Origin: Sphingomonadaceae bacterium
GTDB lineage: Bacteria; Pseudomonadota; Alphaproteobacteria; Sphingomonadales; Sphingomonadaceae
Assembly: GCA_027533105.1 (NCBI GenBank)
Contig: JAPZTW010000003.1
Coordinates: 182,183 to 246,182, forward strand
Length of the DNA stretch: 64,000 bases
Reading direction: 5' to 3'
Under the pieces are notes generated by a model that did no database searches, was not told the origin of the DNA, and saw nothing but the letters and a program-made list of their open reading frames with translations. Within the stretch, counting starts at the first letter, position 1. Each line of letters starts with the position of its first letter. The translations under genes were made by a program, and so were the position numbers. Below, in pieces: positions 44,546 through 52,593 of this stretch.

Positions 44546-45312
44546 AGCGGCCCGCAGGCCTTGCATTCGGCATCCTTCACGATCCGCATGGTCCTGAGCG
44601 ACGGCGTCAGCCCGTCGAGCAGGTGCAGCTTGCCCCATTGCGGATCGCCCAGCGCGGCGTGGCCGTGGACCAGCACGCGCACGGCATGCATCGCCGCAAA
44701 GGTGCCGATCCACCCGGCCATGGCGCCCAGCACCCCGTCGGCGGCACAGGTATCGCAATCGTCTGAATCGAAGGCATCGCCCACGAAACAGCGATAGCAG
44801 CTCTCCCCCGGCAAGTGCCCGGCAAAGTTCGCCACCTGGCCCTGGAACCGGCCCAGTGCCGCGCTGGTCAGCGGAATCCCAAGCGCCACGCAGGCATCCG
44901 AAACCGCGAGGCGAGTCGCGAAGTTGTCACACCCGTCAAGCACAAGGGTCGCGCCTTCGAGGTGCTGCGCGGCCGTCATGCCCCCCAACCTCCCCGTGAC
45001 CACGCGCACCTCGATCGCACTGTCGAACCGGCGCACCCAATCGGCCGCGGCCTCGGCCTTGGGCCGGCCCAGGTCGGCCTCGCCATAAATGGTCTGGCGC
45101 TGGAGGTTGGTCACGTCGACCACGTCGCTGTCGATCAGGGTCAGCCGCCCCACGCCCGCCCCGGCAAGGTATTGCAGCGCCGGCGAACCGATCCCGCCGC
45201 AGCCGACCAGCGCCACATGCGCGCCGCTCAAGGCCACCTGTCCGGCCCCGCCCAGCTCGGGCAGCACGATATGGCGGGCAAAGCGATCGAGGCGGTCGGG
45301 CGAAAGGCTCAT
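44542..45312 (-). CDS. HesA/MoeB/ThiF-family E1-like adenylyltransferase
   Basis: Adenylates the C-terminal glycine of a small sulfur carrier (MoaD or ThiS type). 256 residues: RFARHIVLPELGGAGQ (family N-terminus), ATP-binding VALVGCGGIGSPALQYLAGAGVG, LIDSDVVDVTNLQRQTIY with the conserved Arg, DGCDNFATRL and zinc Cys pairs CYRC and CKAC. There is no rhodanese domain, so it is the short MoeB/ThiF form; which carrier it serves cannot be told since no moa or thi gene is adjacent. ATG 45312 is chosen because the family starts with this LSPDRLDRFARHI region. Confidence 0.92.
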   Translation of the reverse strand: MSLSPDRLDRFARHIVLPELGGAGQVALSGAHVALVGCGGIGSPALQYLAGAGVGRLTLIDSDVVDVTNLQRQTIYGEADLGRPKAEAAADWVRRFDSAIEVRVVTGRLGGMTAAQHLEGATLVLDGCDNFATRLAVSDACVALGIPLTSAALGRFQGQVANFAGHLPGESCYRCFVGDAFDSDDCDTCAADGVLGAMAGWIGTFAAMHAVRVLVHGHAALGDPQWGKLHLLDGLTPSLRTMRIVKDAECKACGPL

Positions 45313-45421
45313 CGCGGCGTCTCTTAAGGGCGTTTGGGCGATGCGGCAAAGGAAGTCTCTTGCCCCTGCCCCCGCGATACGGCACCTAATCGGGCAATTA
45401 AAACCAACCATGGGATGAGGC

Positions 45422-47116
45422 ATGCATTACGCACAGTTGCGCCAGGTACGCGAGGAACTGACCGGCCCTGGCGGCCCCTTCGAAATCGTCGAGGCCGAAG
45501 TGCTGGGCCAGACGCTTAAGGTCTACAAGAACGCCCCGCCCAATGCCCGTGCCTTCTGGCTGTCCACCGCCGCCTTCGGCCCGCGCGATTACCTGATCTA
45601 TGAAGGTGAGCGGATGACTTACGCCCAGGCGCACGACCAGGTCCGCGCCGTGGCCGCCTGGCTGTGGGACCAGGGCGTGCGGCCGGGCGACCGGGTGGCG
45701 ATCGCCATGCGCAATTACCCGGAATGGATGATCATCTACTGGGCCTGCCTGTGCCTGGGTGTGGCCGCCGTCGGCACCAACGCCTGGTGGACCGGCGAGG
45801 AGCTGGACTATGCGCTGACCGATTCGACGCCGAAGGCGATCTTCGCCGATGCCGAGCGGCTGGCGCGCCTGGCCGAATGCACCAGCCCTGCCGCCAAGGT
45901 GGCAACCATTGCCGTGCGGACCGACCCTGCCCCCGGCCAGATCGCCTGGGCCGATGTCATCGCCCACCCCGGCGCCATGCCAGAGGTGAATGTCGATCCC
46001 GATGCCGATGCCTGCATCTTCTACACCAGCGGCACCACCGGCCACCCCAAGGGCGCGCAGCTGACGCACCGGGGCTGCGTCTCCAACCTGATGAACCTGC
46101 TCTATGCCGGCATGTCGAGCGGCATGGCGACCGAGCGCGGCGGCGGCGCGGCGATCCCGGCCGAACCGCCGATCCCGGCGACGCTGGTCACCACCCCGCT
46201 GTTCCACGTCACCGCCAACAATTGCGCCGCCTATGCCGCCACGGCCCAGGGCGGGAAGATGGTGCTGATGTACCGCTGGGACGCGGGCGAGGCGCTGAAA
46301 CTGATCGAGGCGGAACGTTGCAACGGCCTGTCCGGCGTGCCGGTGATGGCGCGCGAGCTGATCAACCACCCCGATTTCGAGAAGTACGATACCTCCAGCC
46401 TGCTCAACATGTCGGGCGGCGGGGCGCAGGTGCCGCCAGACCAGGTTGGCGCGATCGATCAGAAGATCCCTTCGGCCCGGCCCTCGACCGGCTATGGCAT
46501 GACCGAAACCTGCGGGATCATCACCTCGGTCGGCGGCGATTTCTTCGTCGATCGGCCCGACAGCGCTGGCCCGGCCATGCCCAATTTCGATGCCAAATGC
46601 GTCGATGACGATGGCAACGAAGTGCCGCAGGGCCAGGTCGGCGAACTGTGGGTCAAGGGTTCCTCGGTGATCAAGGGCTACCTCAACCGGCCCGAGGCCA
46701 CCGCAGCCGCGATCACCGATGGCTGGCTGCATACCGGCGACGTGGCCCGGATCGACGAGGACGGCTTCATCTATATCGTCGACCGCAAGAAGGACATGGT
46801 CCTGCGCGGGGGCGAGAACGTCTATTGCACCGAGGTCGAGGCCGGGATCTATCGCCATCCGGCGGTGGCCGAATGCTGCGTCTTCGGCGTGCCGGACGAG
46901 CGGCTGGGCGAGGAAGTGGCCGTGGCCGTGGTGCTGAAGCCGGGCGAAAGCCTGGATGAAGCGGGCCTCAAGGCGCATTGCGCCACGGTGATGGCGAAGC
47001 ACAAGGTGCCGCGCTACGTCTGGTTCATGGACCAGGCCCTGCCGCGCAACGCCAATGGCAAGTTCCTGCGGCGCGAGCTGCGCGAGCAGCTGTTCCAGCA
47101 ACCCGTGGGGGCATGA
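45422..47116 (+). CDS. AMP-dependent acyl-CoA synthetase/ligase
   Basis: Activates a carboxylic acid to its CoA thioester via an acyl-AMP. 564 residues of the ANL superfamily: the P-loop-like FYTSGTTGHPKGAQLTHRG (about 201-219), LFHVTANN, the A5 block STGYGMTETCG, the A7/A8 region WLHTGDVARIDEDGFIYIVDRKKDMVLRGGENVYCTEVEAGIYRHPAV, and the catalytic Lys in NANGKFLRRELRE near the C-terminus. Substrate class is not determined; the extended N-terminus and co-located SDR (3-base gap) fit a fatty-acid or aromatic-acid catabolic step. Divergent from the MoeB-like gene. Confidence 0.92.
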   Translation: MHYAQLRQVREELTGPGGPFEIVEAEVLGQTLKVYKNAPPNARAFWLSTAAFGPRDYLIYEGERMTYAQAHDQVRAVAAWLWDQGVRPGDRVAIAMRNYPEWMIIYWACLCLGVAAVGTNAWWTGEELDYALTDSTPKAIFADAERLARLAECTSPAAKVATIAVRTDPAPGQIAWADVIAHPGAMPEVNVDPDADACIFYTSGTTGHPKGAQLTHRGCVSNLMNLLYAGMSSGMATERGGGAAIPAEPPIPATLVTTPLFHVTANNCAAYAATAQGGKMVLMYRWDAGEALKLIEAERCNGLSGVPVMARELINHPDFEKYDTSSLLNMSGGGAQVPPDQVGAIDQKIPSARPSTGYGMTETCGIITSVGGDFFVDRPDSAGPAMPNFDAKCVDDDGNEVPQGQVGELWVKGSSVIKGYLNRPEATAAAITDGWLHTGDVARIDEDGFIYIVDRKKDMVLRGGENVYCTEVEAGIYRHPAVAECCVFGVPDERLGEEVAVAVVLKPGESLDEAGLKAHCATVMAKHKVPRYVWFMDQALPRNANGKFLRRELREQLFQQPVGA

Positions 47117-47119
47117 TCG

Positions 47120-47890
47120 ATGGCTGACCTGGACGGACGGATCGCCCTTGTTACCGGTGCGGGCAAGGGCCTGGGTGCCGCCACCGCGCGGGCATTGGCC
47201 GCGGCAGGCGCGAAAGTGGCGGTGACCGATCTGGTCGCCCCCACTGACCTTGCCACCGAGATCGGGGGGATCGCCCGCGCCCAGGACGTGACCAGCGAAT
47301 CCGACTGGGAAATGACCATGGACTGGCTGCGCGCCGAGGCGGGCGGGCTGGACGTGCTGGTCAACAATGCCGGGCTGTGGCTGTTCAAGCCGATCCTGGC
47401 TACGACCCTCGACGATTGGCGACGGCTTCACGCGGTCAATGTCGAAGGGGTGTTCCTGGGGACCCGCGCCGCCGCGCCGCTGCTGGCCGAGCGCGCCTAT
47501 CTCTGGCGGGGCGGCACGGCGATCGTGAACCTGTCCTCCGTGGCGGGGATTGAAGGGGCAGCCGGGGCGACCTGCTACAACAGCACCAAGGGTGCGGTCC
47601 GCCTGTTCACCAAGGGCTGCGCCAAGGAACTGGCCGCCGCGCGAATCCGGGTCAATTCGGTTCACCCCGGCGTGATCGACACCGACATGGGCCGCCACCT
47701 GATCGACGATTTCGCCGCCGCGCAGGGCGTGGGCAATAACGAGGTCATGGCCAATGTTTCGGCCATGCACCCGCTGGGCCACCTCGGCGAGCCGCAGAAC
47801 GTGGCCGATGCCGTGGTGTTCCTGGCGAGTGACCGGGCCGCCTTTACCACCGGCAGCGAGCTGATCGTCGACGGCGGCCTTTCGGCCTGA
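47120..47890 (+). CDS. Short-chain dehydrogenase/reductase
   Basis: A 256-residue classical SDR: LVTGAGKGLGAATARAL (TGxxxGxG cofactor motif), VAVTDL with an acidic residue after strand 2 favouring NAD, LVNNAGLW, the Asn in NVEGVFLG, catalytic SSVAGIEGAAGATCYNSTKGAV (Ser, Tyr-x-x-x-Lys) and VHPGVIDTDM. The last block GSELIVDGGLSA is the usual C-terminus. Three bases after the acyl-CoA ligase, so one operon; a 3-hydroxyacyl-CoA or hydroxysteroid type role is possible but not shown. Confidence 0.93.
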   Translation: MADLDGRIALVTGAGKGLGAATARALAAAGAKVAVTDLVAPTDLATEIGGIARAQDVTSESDWEMTMDWLRAEAGGLDVLVNNAGLWLFKPILATTLDDWRRLHAVNVEGVFLGTRAAAPLLAERAYLWRGGTAIVNLSSVAGIEGAAGATCYNSTKGAVRLFTKGCAKELAAARIRVNSVHPGVIDTDMGRHLIDDFAAAQGVGNNEVMANVSAMHPLGHLGEPQNVADAVVFLASDRAAFTTGSELIVDGGLSA

Positions 47891-47894
47891 GGCT

Positions 47895-48239
47895 TCAGCC
47901 TTGGGCCCGGCCCGGGCCGAGCAGTAGGGCCTTCACATCACCGCCGGTGCGCTGGATGTGCACCAGCAGGTAGATCGACAGGAACAGCATGCCCCCGAAG
48001 AAGGCTAGTACCGCCAGCCCGAGACCGCCCGCGCTGAACTGGTGACGCCAGGCCACCCAGATCGCCGAGAGGGCGAGGAAGGTCATGAAGTCGAGGTTGA
48101 ACTGGCCCGGCCAGCCCATTTCGGCCATGTCGCCGAAGAAGACCGGCAGCAGGTTCAAGCCGTGGTTGGCGATGGTCACCGAGGTATAGGCCACGATCGC
48201 GATCAGGCAGGTGGCGAGGAACAGGCGGAACAGGGTCAT
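47895..48239 (-). CDS. Small membrane protein, DUF2834-like
   Basis: A 114-residue protein with three hydrophobic helices. The pattern PGQFNLDFMTFLALSAIWVAWRHQFSAGGLGLAVLAFFGGMLFLSIYLLVHI resembles the DUF2834 family, where a polar FNLDF patch precedes a helix and W-R-H pair. Function unknown. It is the second gene of a two-gene operon (15-base gap) expressed from the TetR-type operator region at 48639-48703. Confidence 0.7.
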   Translation of the reverse strand: MTLFRLFLATCLIAIVAYTSVTIANHGLNLLPVFFGDMAEMGWPGQFNLDFMTFLALSAIWVAWRHQFSAGGLGLAVLAFFGGMLFLSIYLLVHIQRTGGDVKALLLGPGRAQG

Positions 48240-48254
48240 GGTCTGGCTCCTTCT

Positions 48255-48638
48255 TCAGGCGGATTGGCGGGCTTCGAGGTAGCGGCAGCGCGCGAACATG
48301 GCGGCAAGGCCGATGCAGCCGGTGGCGCAGGTCAGGGCCAGCCAGGGCCACGGGTTCATGCCCATCGCCCGCGCGCGGGGCAGCAGCAGGGTCCAGCCGA
48401 TGGCAATCGCGATCAGCAGGTCGAACCAGACCTGGTTGCCCCACGCGTTCTGGGTGTGGTTGGGCCAGAAGCCGAACGGACCCTCGCTCGCCACGGTGTA
48501 CAGCGAAAAGGCGGCGAACAGGGCGCAGATCAGGGCGGCAAAGAGCCAGCCCCGCGAAGGGCGCAGGCCTTCACCAACTGTGGTCAGGATGAACAGCACC
48601 AGCGCGGCCACCGGCAAAATCGGATAGAGGGAAGTCAT
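48255..48638 (-). CDS. Small membrane protein of unknown function
   Basis: A 127-residue protein with four hydrophobic helices (YPILPVAALVLFILTTVGEG; GWLFAALICALFAAFSLYTV; VWFDLLIAIAIGWTLLLPRA; WPWLALTCATGCIGLAAMFA). The central loop PFGFWPNHTQNAWGNQVWFDLL is rich in Trp, Asn and Phe and probably carries the function. I do not recognise a named family. First gene of the TetR-divergent operon; its start lies 65 bases from the regulator start, with two operator-like palindromes filling the gap. Confidence 0.75.
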   Translation of the reverse strand: MTSLYPILPVAALVLFILTTVGEGLRPSRGWLFAALICALFAAFSLYTVASEGPFGFWPNHTQNAWGNQVWFDLLIAIAIGWTLLLPRARAMGMNPWPWLALTCATGCIGLAAMFARCRYLEARQSA

Positions 48639-48652
48639 CGGCGGCGACTCCT

Positions 48653-48668
48653 TGTAGCAACTGCTACA
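48653..48668. promoter_or_regulatory. TetR-type operator O1
   Basis: TGTAGCAACTGCTACA is a perfect 7-base inverted repeat (TGTAGCA/TGCTACA) around AC, in the 65-base divergent gap between the membrane-protein operon and the tetR-type gene. Confidence 0.75.
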
Positions 48669-48679
48669 TGGTATCTGAA

Positions 48680-48695
48680 TGTAGTGAGTGCTACA
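48680..48695. promoter_or_regulatory. TetR-type operator O2
   Basis: TGTAGTGAGTGCTACA repeats the outer TGTAG/CTACA arms of O1 with two inner mismatches. It begins 27 bases after O1 and ends 9 bases before the regulator ATG. Confidence 0.7.
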
Positions 48696-48703
48696 AGGGC
48701 GAA

Positions 48704-49258
48704 ATGAGCATCAGGGACACACAGCGCGAAGCGGGGATCGAACGGCTGGCCGGGCACCTGCTCGAGCATGGCCTCGCGCGCACCAGCCTGCGCCAGCTTG
48801 CCGCAGCGGCCGGGGTGAGCGACCGGATGCTGCTCTACTACTTTGCCGACAAGGCCGAGGTGCTGGCCGCCGTGATGGCGCGGGTGGCGGGCGAGCTGTC
48901 GCTGCGTTTGGCCGAGGCGATCCCCGATGGCGCGCCGCTGCGGCCCGCCGAGCTGGTGCGCCGCGCGGCCGAATTCACCACCGGGCCCGAGATGCGCCGC
49001 TTCATGCGGCTATGGGTGGAAGTGGTGGCCGCCGCCGCGCGGGGCGAGGCCCCCTTCCCCGCCATCGTCGTCCAGGTCATGGCGGGCTTCCGGCAATGGG
49101 TCGATGCCCGGCTCGACCTGCCTGCGGGCGCAGATCGCGAAGGCACGGCGGCCGCGATCATCGCGGTGATCGACGGGCTGGCCCTGGTCGATATCTGCAG
49201 CGAGGACGAGATCGCCCCGCGCATGGCGGCGGCACTGTCGGGCCTGCTGGCCGACTGA
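48704..49258 (+). CDS. TetR/AcrR-family transcriptional regulator
   Basis: A 184-residue repressor-type protein. The helix-turn-helix is at about 5-50: REAGIERLAGHLLEHGLARTSLRQLAAAAGVSDRMLLYYFADKAEVLAAVM. The C-terminal ligand-binding half has PEMRRFMRLWVEVVAAAARGEAPFPAIVVQVM and IIAVIDGLALVD, an all-helical domain common to the family. ATG 48704. Two tandem palindromes in the 65-base region shared with the divergent two-gene membrane operon indicate that it controls both itself and that operon. Ligand unknown; the acyl-CoA ligase-SDR pair lies just beyond. Confidence 0.93.
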   Translation: MSIRDTQREAGIERLAGHLLEHGLARTSLRQLAAAAGVSDRMLLYYFADKAEVLAAVMARVAGELSLRLAEAIPDGAPLRPAELVRRAAEFTTGPEMRRFMRLWVEVVAAAARGEAPFPAIVVQVMAGFRQWVDARLDLPAGADREGTAAAIIAVIDGLALVDICSEDEIAPRMAAALSGLLAD

Positions 49259-49282
49259 ACCCGCGCAGCACGGTACATCGAG

Positions 49283-49308
49283 CCCTGTGCACAAGCCTGT
49301 GCACAGGG
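49283..49308. other. Perfect hairpin between tetR-type gene and dnaA
   Basis: CCCTGTGCACA (49283-49293) and TGTGCACAGGG (49298-49308) form an 11-base perfect stem with a 4-base loop between convergent genes. No T-run follows on either strand. Each arm holds TTGTGCACA/TGTGCACAA-like 9-mers one base off a DnaA box. Confidence 0.5.
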
Positions 49309-49343
49309 TAGCGGATTATCGGTACAAAGGCAGTGGAAGCGGC

Positions 49344-50834
49344 TCAGCTTTCCAGCTGGCGCAGCAGGCTGCGCACATCGCCGTCCATATCGGCATCGCG
49401 GGTGCGCAGGTCCTCGATCAGGCGCACGGCGTGGATCACGGTCGAGTGATCGCGCCCGCCGAACTTGCGGCCGATTTCCGGATAGGAGCGCGGGGTCAGC
49501 ACCTTGGCGAGGTACATCGCGACCTGGCGCGGACGGACCACGGCGCGGGCCCGGCGCTTTGATGCCATCTCGGTCCGGTCGACCCGGTAGAACTGGCAGA
49601 CTGTGCGCTGGATCTCGTCGATGGTGATGCGGCGGCGATTGGCCGAGAGGATATCGGTCAGCTGTTCCTCGGCCAGCTGGAGCGACACGGCCTGGCCGGT
49701 CAGCTGGGCATAGGCGATCAGCTTGTTGAGGCCGCCGACCAGTTCGCGCACGTTGCGGTTGATCGTGCGGGCGAGGAATTCGACCACGTCACCCGGCACG
49801 TGGCTGGGCGCAAAGCGCTGGAGCCGGTGTTCCAGGATCGCGCGGCGCAGTTCGATATCGGCCGGCTGGATATCGGCGACCAGGCCCATGCTGAGGCGCG
49901 AGAGCAGCCGCTGTTCCACCCCGTCGAGCGCCTGGGGCGCACGGTCGGCGGCAAAGACCAGCCGCTTGCCTTCGGCCAGCAGGGCATCGATCGTGTAAAG
50001 CAGCTCTTCCTGGGCGCTGGCCTTGCCGATGATGAACTGGATATCGTCCACCAGCAGCAGGTCGAAGCCGCGCAGCCGGGCCTTGAATTCGATCGTCTGG
50101 TTCTGGCGGAGCGCCTGGACGAATTCGACCATGAAGCGCTCGGCCGAGCAGTAGAAGATCCGCGCCCGCGGATGGTTGGCGAGATAGGCATGGCCAATCG
50201 CGTGGAGCAGGTGGGTCTTGCCCTGGCCGGTCGCCGCCTTGAGATAGAGCGGAGCGAACTGCGGGGTTTCGGTCGCCGCCATGCGCTGCGCCGCATTGCT
50301 GGCCAGGACATTGGCCGCGCCGGTCACGAAGCTGGCGAAGGTCAGCGAGGGGTCGAGCCCGATCGGCCCGCCGATCCCGCCCGCGCCGATCCCGCCGAAA
50401 TCGGCATTGCCCATGCCCAGGGCATCGCCCGGCTGGGCCAGCGGCGCGCCATCGTTGGCGGCGCGGCGGCCATCCTCGCGGCCCAGGCGCAGGCCCGGCA
50501 TGGCCCGGCGACCGGGCAGGACCGCAATCCGCACGTTGCGGATATCGGGCCGGGCAATCTTCCAGGCCAGCGACAGGCGATCGGCAAAGCGGTCCGCCAC
50601 CCAGTTGGCCGAGAACTCCGTCGGCAGGTACAGGTCCAGTGTCCCGGTCTCCTTGCAAAAGGAGCCGAGCTGGATCGGCTTGATCCACTGGCTGTGCAGC
50701 TGATGCCCCAGGTCCTTGCGCAGGCCCTGGCTGATGTCAGCCCAGTCGGCGGCAAGGTCGAGCGCTTCCTGTTCTTGTTGCATGCGCTCTACGTCTGCTC
50801 CGCCATGCGCGGCGGATCCGCGCGAATTGTTCAT
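49344..50834 (-). CDS. dnaA: Chromosomal replication initiator DnaA
   Basis: Opens the origin and loads helicase. About 496 residues. Domain I has AADWADISQGLRKDLGHQLHSQWIKPIQL; a Gly-rich domain II follows. The AAA+ domain III begins LDPSLTFASFVTGAANVLA with Walker A-type AATGQGKTHLLHAI, Walker B LLLVDDIQFI, and sensor ADRAPQALDGVEQRLLSRLSMGL. Domain IV ends with RPRQVAMYLAKVLTPRSYPEIGRKFGGRDHSTVIHAVR, the DNA-binding signature. Walker A reads ATGQGKT rather than the common GxGLGKT. The start is uncertain between ATG 50834 and ATG 50783; both lack strong ribosome sites. It follows rpsT on the same strand after a 451-base gap. Confidence 0.97.
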   Translation of the reverse strand: MNNSRGSAAHGGADVERMQQEQEALDLAADWADISQGLRKDLGHQLHSQWIKPIQLGSFCKETGTLDLYLPTEFSANWVADRFADRLSLAWKIARPDIRNVRIAVLPGRRAMPGLRLGREDGRRAANDGAPLAQPGDALGMGNADFGGIGAGGIGGPIGLDPSLTFASFVTGAANVLASNAAQRMAATETPQFAPLYLKAATGQGKTHLLHAIGHAYLANHPRARIFYCSAERFMVEFVQALRQNQTIEFKARLRGFDLLLVDDIQFIIGKASAQEELLYTIDALLAEGKRLVFAADRAPQALDGVEQRLLSRLSMGLVADIQPADIELRRAILEHRLQRFAPSHVPGDVVEFLARTINRNVRELVGGLNKLIAYAQLTGQAVSLQLAEEQLTDILSANRRRITIDEIQRTVCQFYRVDRTEMASKRRARAVVRPRQVAMYLAKVLTPRSYPEIGRKFGGRDHSTVIHAVRLIEDLRTRDADMDGDVRSLLRQLES

Positions 50835-51285
50835 GTTCGGTCCCGACACCCCTGCGGCCCCCAAAATACTACCCCACCCCATGCCGCAATTGACACAAGG
50901 AACCCGGTCGCCGACCCCCAAATTGCCGACGCCGTCATTCAGATCTGTTTGCAAGTCCCGAGGCGATTCTCGCTCCGGGCTTGTCGCTAGTTATGCCCCG
51001 CCGATTGGCTAGAGCAAGGCACCGACTGCAAAAAAAGTGAAATAAATGGCCTTGACTCCAAAGGACCTATGACAATCGCGTCGATCGCACGCAAGGCCTT
51101 GTTAAGGTTACATTTCCTTGAAGGATCGCAACCGAATCGCAGGATTTCCTGACATTGCCGCACCGCAGCAGGACGGGGTCACGCACATGCGAAATCGGCC
51201 GACGGGAAGCCCGCCGGCCGATTGCAAGTGAACGTTCTGTTTTCGTCCCGCTGGCTTGCCCGCGAGGGGCCGCCGGACGCGCGAA
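50835..51285. other. 451-base gap between rpsT and dnaA
   Basis: No protein gene is supported here on either strand. It contains the rpsT terminator hairpin (51193-51223) and, nearer dnaA, an AT-richer part (51022-51050 with a run of seven A). It must carry the dnaA promoter, but I find no clear -35/-10 pair on the minus strand and no perfect DnaA box. Confidence 0.6.
51193..51223 (-). terminator. rpsT terminator hairpin
   Basis: AATCGGCCG (51193-51201) pairs with CGGCCGATT (51215-51223), with CGGG/CCCG extending the stem inside. On the minus strand it is followed by TTTC, a short T-run, 60 bases beyond the rpsT stop. Confidence 0.6.
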
Positions 51286-51546
51286 TCAGAGCGCGGCGAC
51301 GCGCTTGGTCAGACGCGACAGCTTGCGCGAGGCGGTGTTCTTGTGGAGCACGCCGCGCGCCACGCCGCGGGCCAGCTCGGGCTGGGCGGCCAGCAGCGCT
51401 TCGGCAGCGGCAGCCTTGTCCCCACCGGCCAGCGCAGTTTCCACCTTCTTCACGAAGGTGCGGATGCGGCTGATGCGGTTGCCGTTGATTTCGGCCCGGC
51501 GTTCGTTGCGGCGGATGCGCTTCTTGGCTTGCGGCGTATTGGCCAT
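51286..51546 (-). CDS. rpsT: 30S ribosomal protein bS20
   Basis: An 86-residue basic protein: [36 protein letters not shown], the diagnostic bS20 start, then [14 protein letters not shown] at the end with HKNTASRK just before. It lies between mutM and dnaA on the same strand, the usual alphaproteobacterial arrangement. ATG 51546 after AAGGACGAAC. A clear promoter (TTGACG-N17-TAAGGG) precedes it at 51629-51601 and a hairpin terminator follows. Confidence 0.98.
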   Translation of the reverse strand: MANTPQAKKRIRRNERRAEINGNRISRIRTFVKKVETALAGGDKAAAAEALLAAQPELARGVARGVLHKNTASRKLSRLTKRVAAL

Positions 51547-51600
51547 GTTCGTCCTTGAATATCGTTCAGTTGTGCGGAGTCGACCCGCAGGAAAGCGCGG

Positions 51601-51629
51601 CCCTTAGCCATGGGACGGCGAATCGTCAA
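51601..51629 (-). promoter_or_regulatory. rpsT promoter
   Basis: On the minus strand TTGACG (51629-51624), 17-base spacer, TAAGGG (51606-51601), about 55 bases before the rpsT ATG and just past the mutM stop. Differs from the rpmJ and rpmH promoters at one base in each hexamer. Confidence 0.65.
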
Positions 51630-51639
51630 GCATTCCCGG

Positions 51640-52455
51640 CTATCTTTGGCACTTCGCGCAGTGCCAGGTGCTGCGCCCGCCCTGGGCGAAGCGCTGAACC
51701 GGTGCGGCGCAGCGGGTGCAGGGCTGACCGGTGCGATCATAGACATCGAACTGCTTGGAAAAATAGCCCAGTTGCCCATCGGGCTGGGCATAGTCGCGCA
51801 GGGTGCTGCCGCCCGCCTCGATCGCCTCGGCAATCACGGCCTTAATCGCCGGAACCAGCCGCCCCAGCGCGGGGCCGGAAACCTGGCCTGCCGCCTTGCG
51901 CGGGTCGATCCCGGCCCGGAACAGCGCCTCGCAGACATAGATGTTGCCCAGCCCCGCCACGATCCGCTGGTCGAGCAGCATCAGCTTGATCGCCGCGCTC
52001 CGCCCGGCCAGCGCGGATTTAAGATGCGCTGGCGTAAGGTCATCGCCAAGAGGCTCTGGCCCCAGCGCGGCAAAGGCCGGCCAGGCGGCCAGCGCGCCCT
52101 CGTCCACCAGGTCGACCGAACCGAACCGGCGCGGATCGTTGAGCGCGAGGACATGGCCCGAGGCGGTTTCCAGCACGAGGTGATCGTGCGTGGCGAGGTC
52201 CTCTGGATCGATTCGCCACCGGCCCGACATGCCGAGGTGAAACACCATGGTCCGCCCCCGGTCGGTATGGATCAGGCCATATTTGGCCCGGCGCGACAGA
52301 CCGGTCACGGTCGCCCCGGTCAGCGCCTGGGCAAGGTCAGCCGGGAACGGTCGGCGCAGGTCCGCCCGGCGCGGCGTGACCCGCGCCAGCCGTGCGCCAT
52401 CAAGGTAGCGCGCCAGGCCGCGAACGGTGGTTTCGACTTCGGGAAGTTCGGGCAT
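51640..52455 (-). CDS. mutM: Formamidopyrimidine-DNA glycosylase
   Basis: Removes 8-oxoguanine and formamidopyrimidines. 271 residues starting MPELPEVETTVRGL, where Pro2 is the catalytic nucleophile and Glu3 also acts; this fixes the start at ATG 52455, and any upstream extension is false. Lys in the KYGLIHTDRG loop, the helix-two-turn-helix LGNIYVCEALFRAGIDP and the C-terminal zinc finger CTRCAAPVQRFAQGGRSTWHCAKCQR complete the Fpg pattern. Divergent from ubiE; repeat copy B fills the gap. Confidence 0.97.
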   Translation of the reverse strand: MPELPEVETTVRGLARYLDGARLARVTPRRADLRRPFPADLAQALTGATVTGLSRRAKYGLIHTDRGRTMVFHLGMSGRWRIDPEDLATHDHLVLETASGHVLALNDPRRFGSVDLVDEGALAAWPAFAALGPEPLGDDLTPAHLKSALAGRSAAIKLMLLDQRIVAGLGNIYVCEALFRAGIDPRKAAGQVSGPALGRLVPAIKAVIAEAIEAGGSTLRDYAQPDGQLGYFSKQFDVYDRTGQPCTRCAAPVQRFAQGGRSTWHCAKCQR

Positions 52456-52467
52456 TGGTAAGCTCTC

Positions 52468-52549
52468 GTCATCCCGGCCCTGTGCCGGGAACGCTGGCAG
52501 GTTGCCCATGCCCTATCGGCCCGCGATCCCGGGTCAAGCCCGGGATGAC
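52468..52549. repeat. Palindromic extragenic repeat, copy B
   Basis: Begins GTCATCCCGG, ends CCGGGATGAC. Contains CCGG...CCGGGAACGCTGGC on the left and GCGATCCCGGG...CCCGGGATGAC on the right, the same head-to-head hairpin plan as copy A. Located between the divergent mutM and ubiE genes. Confidence 0.75.
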
Positions 52550-52593
52550 GTCCCCCTTTGCGCAGGCCGGAAACCCGCGTAAGGCGCAGGTCC

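Noticed and set aside
45398..47782. A 794-codon open frame antisense to the acyl-CoA ligase and SDR
   Set aside because: Both sense proteins have full catalytic motifs; the antisense translation is low-complexity His/Gly/Arg-rich.
50835..51285. Chromosomal origin between rpsT and dnaA
   Set aside because: No cluster of DnaA boxes and no AT-rich unwinding element of convincing size; many alphaproteobacteria place the origin elsewhere.
52456..52509. Longer mutM starting 18 codons upstream
   Set aside because: The catalytic Pro must be residue 2, so MPELPEVE sets the start at 52455; the extension falls in repeat copy B.
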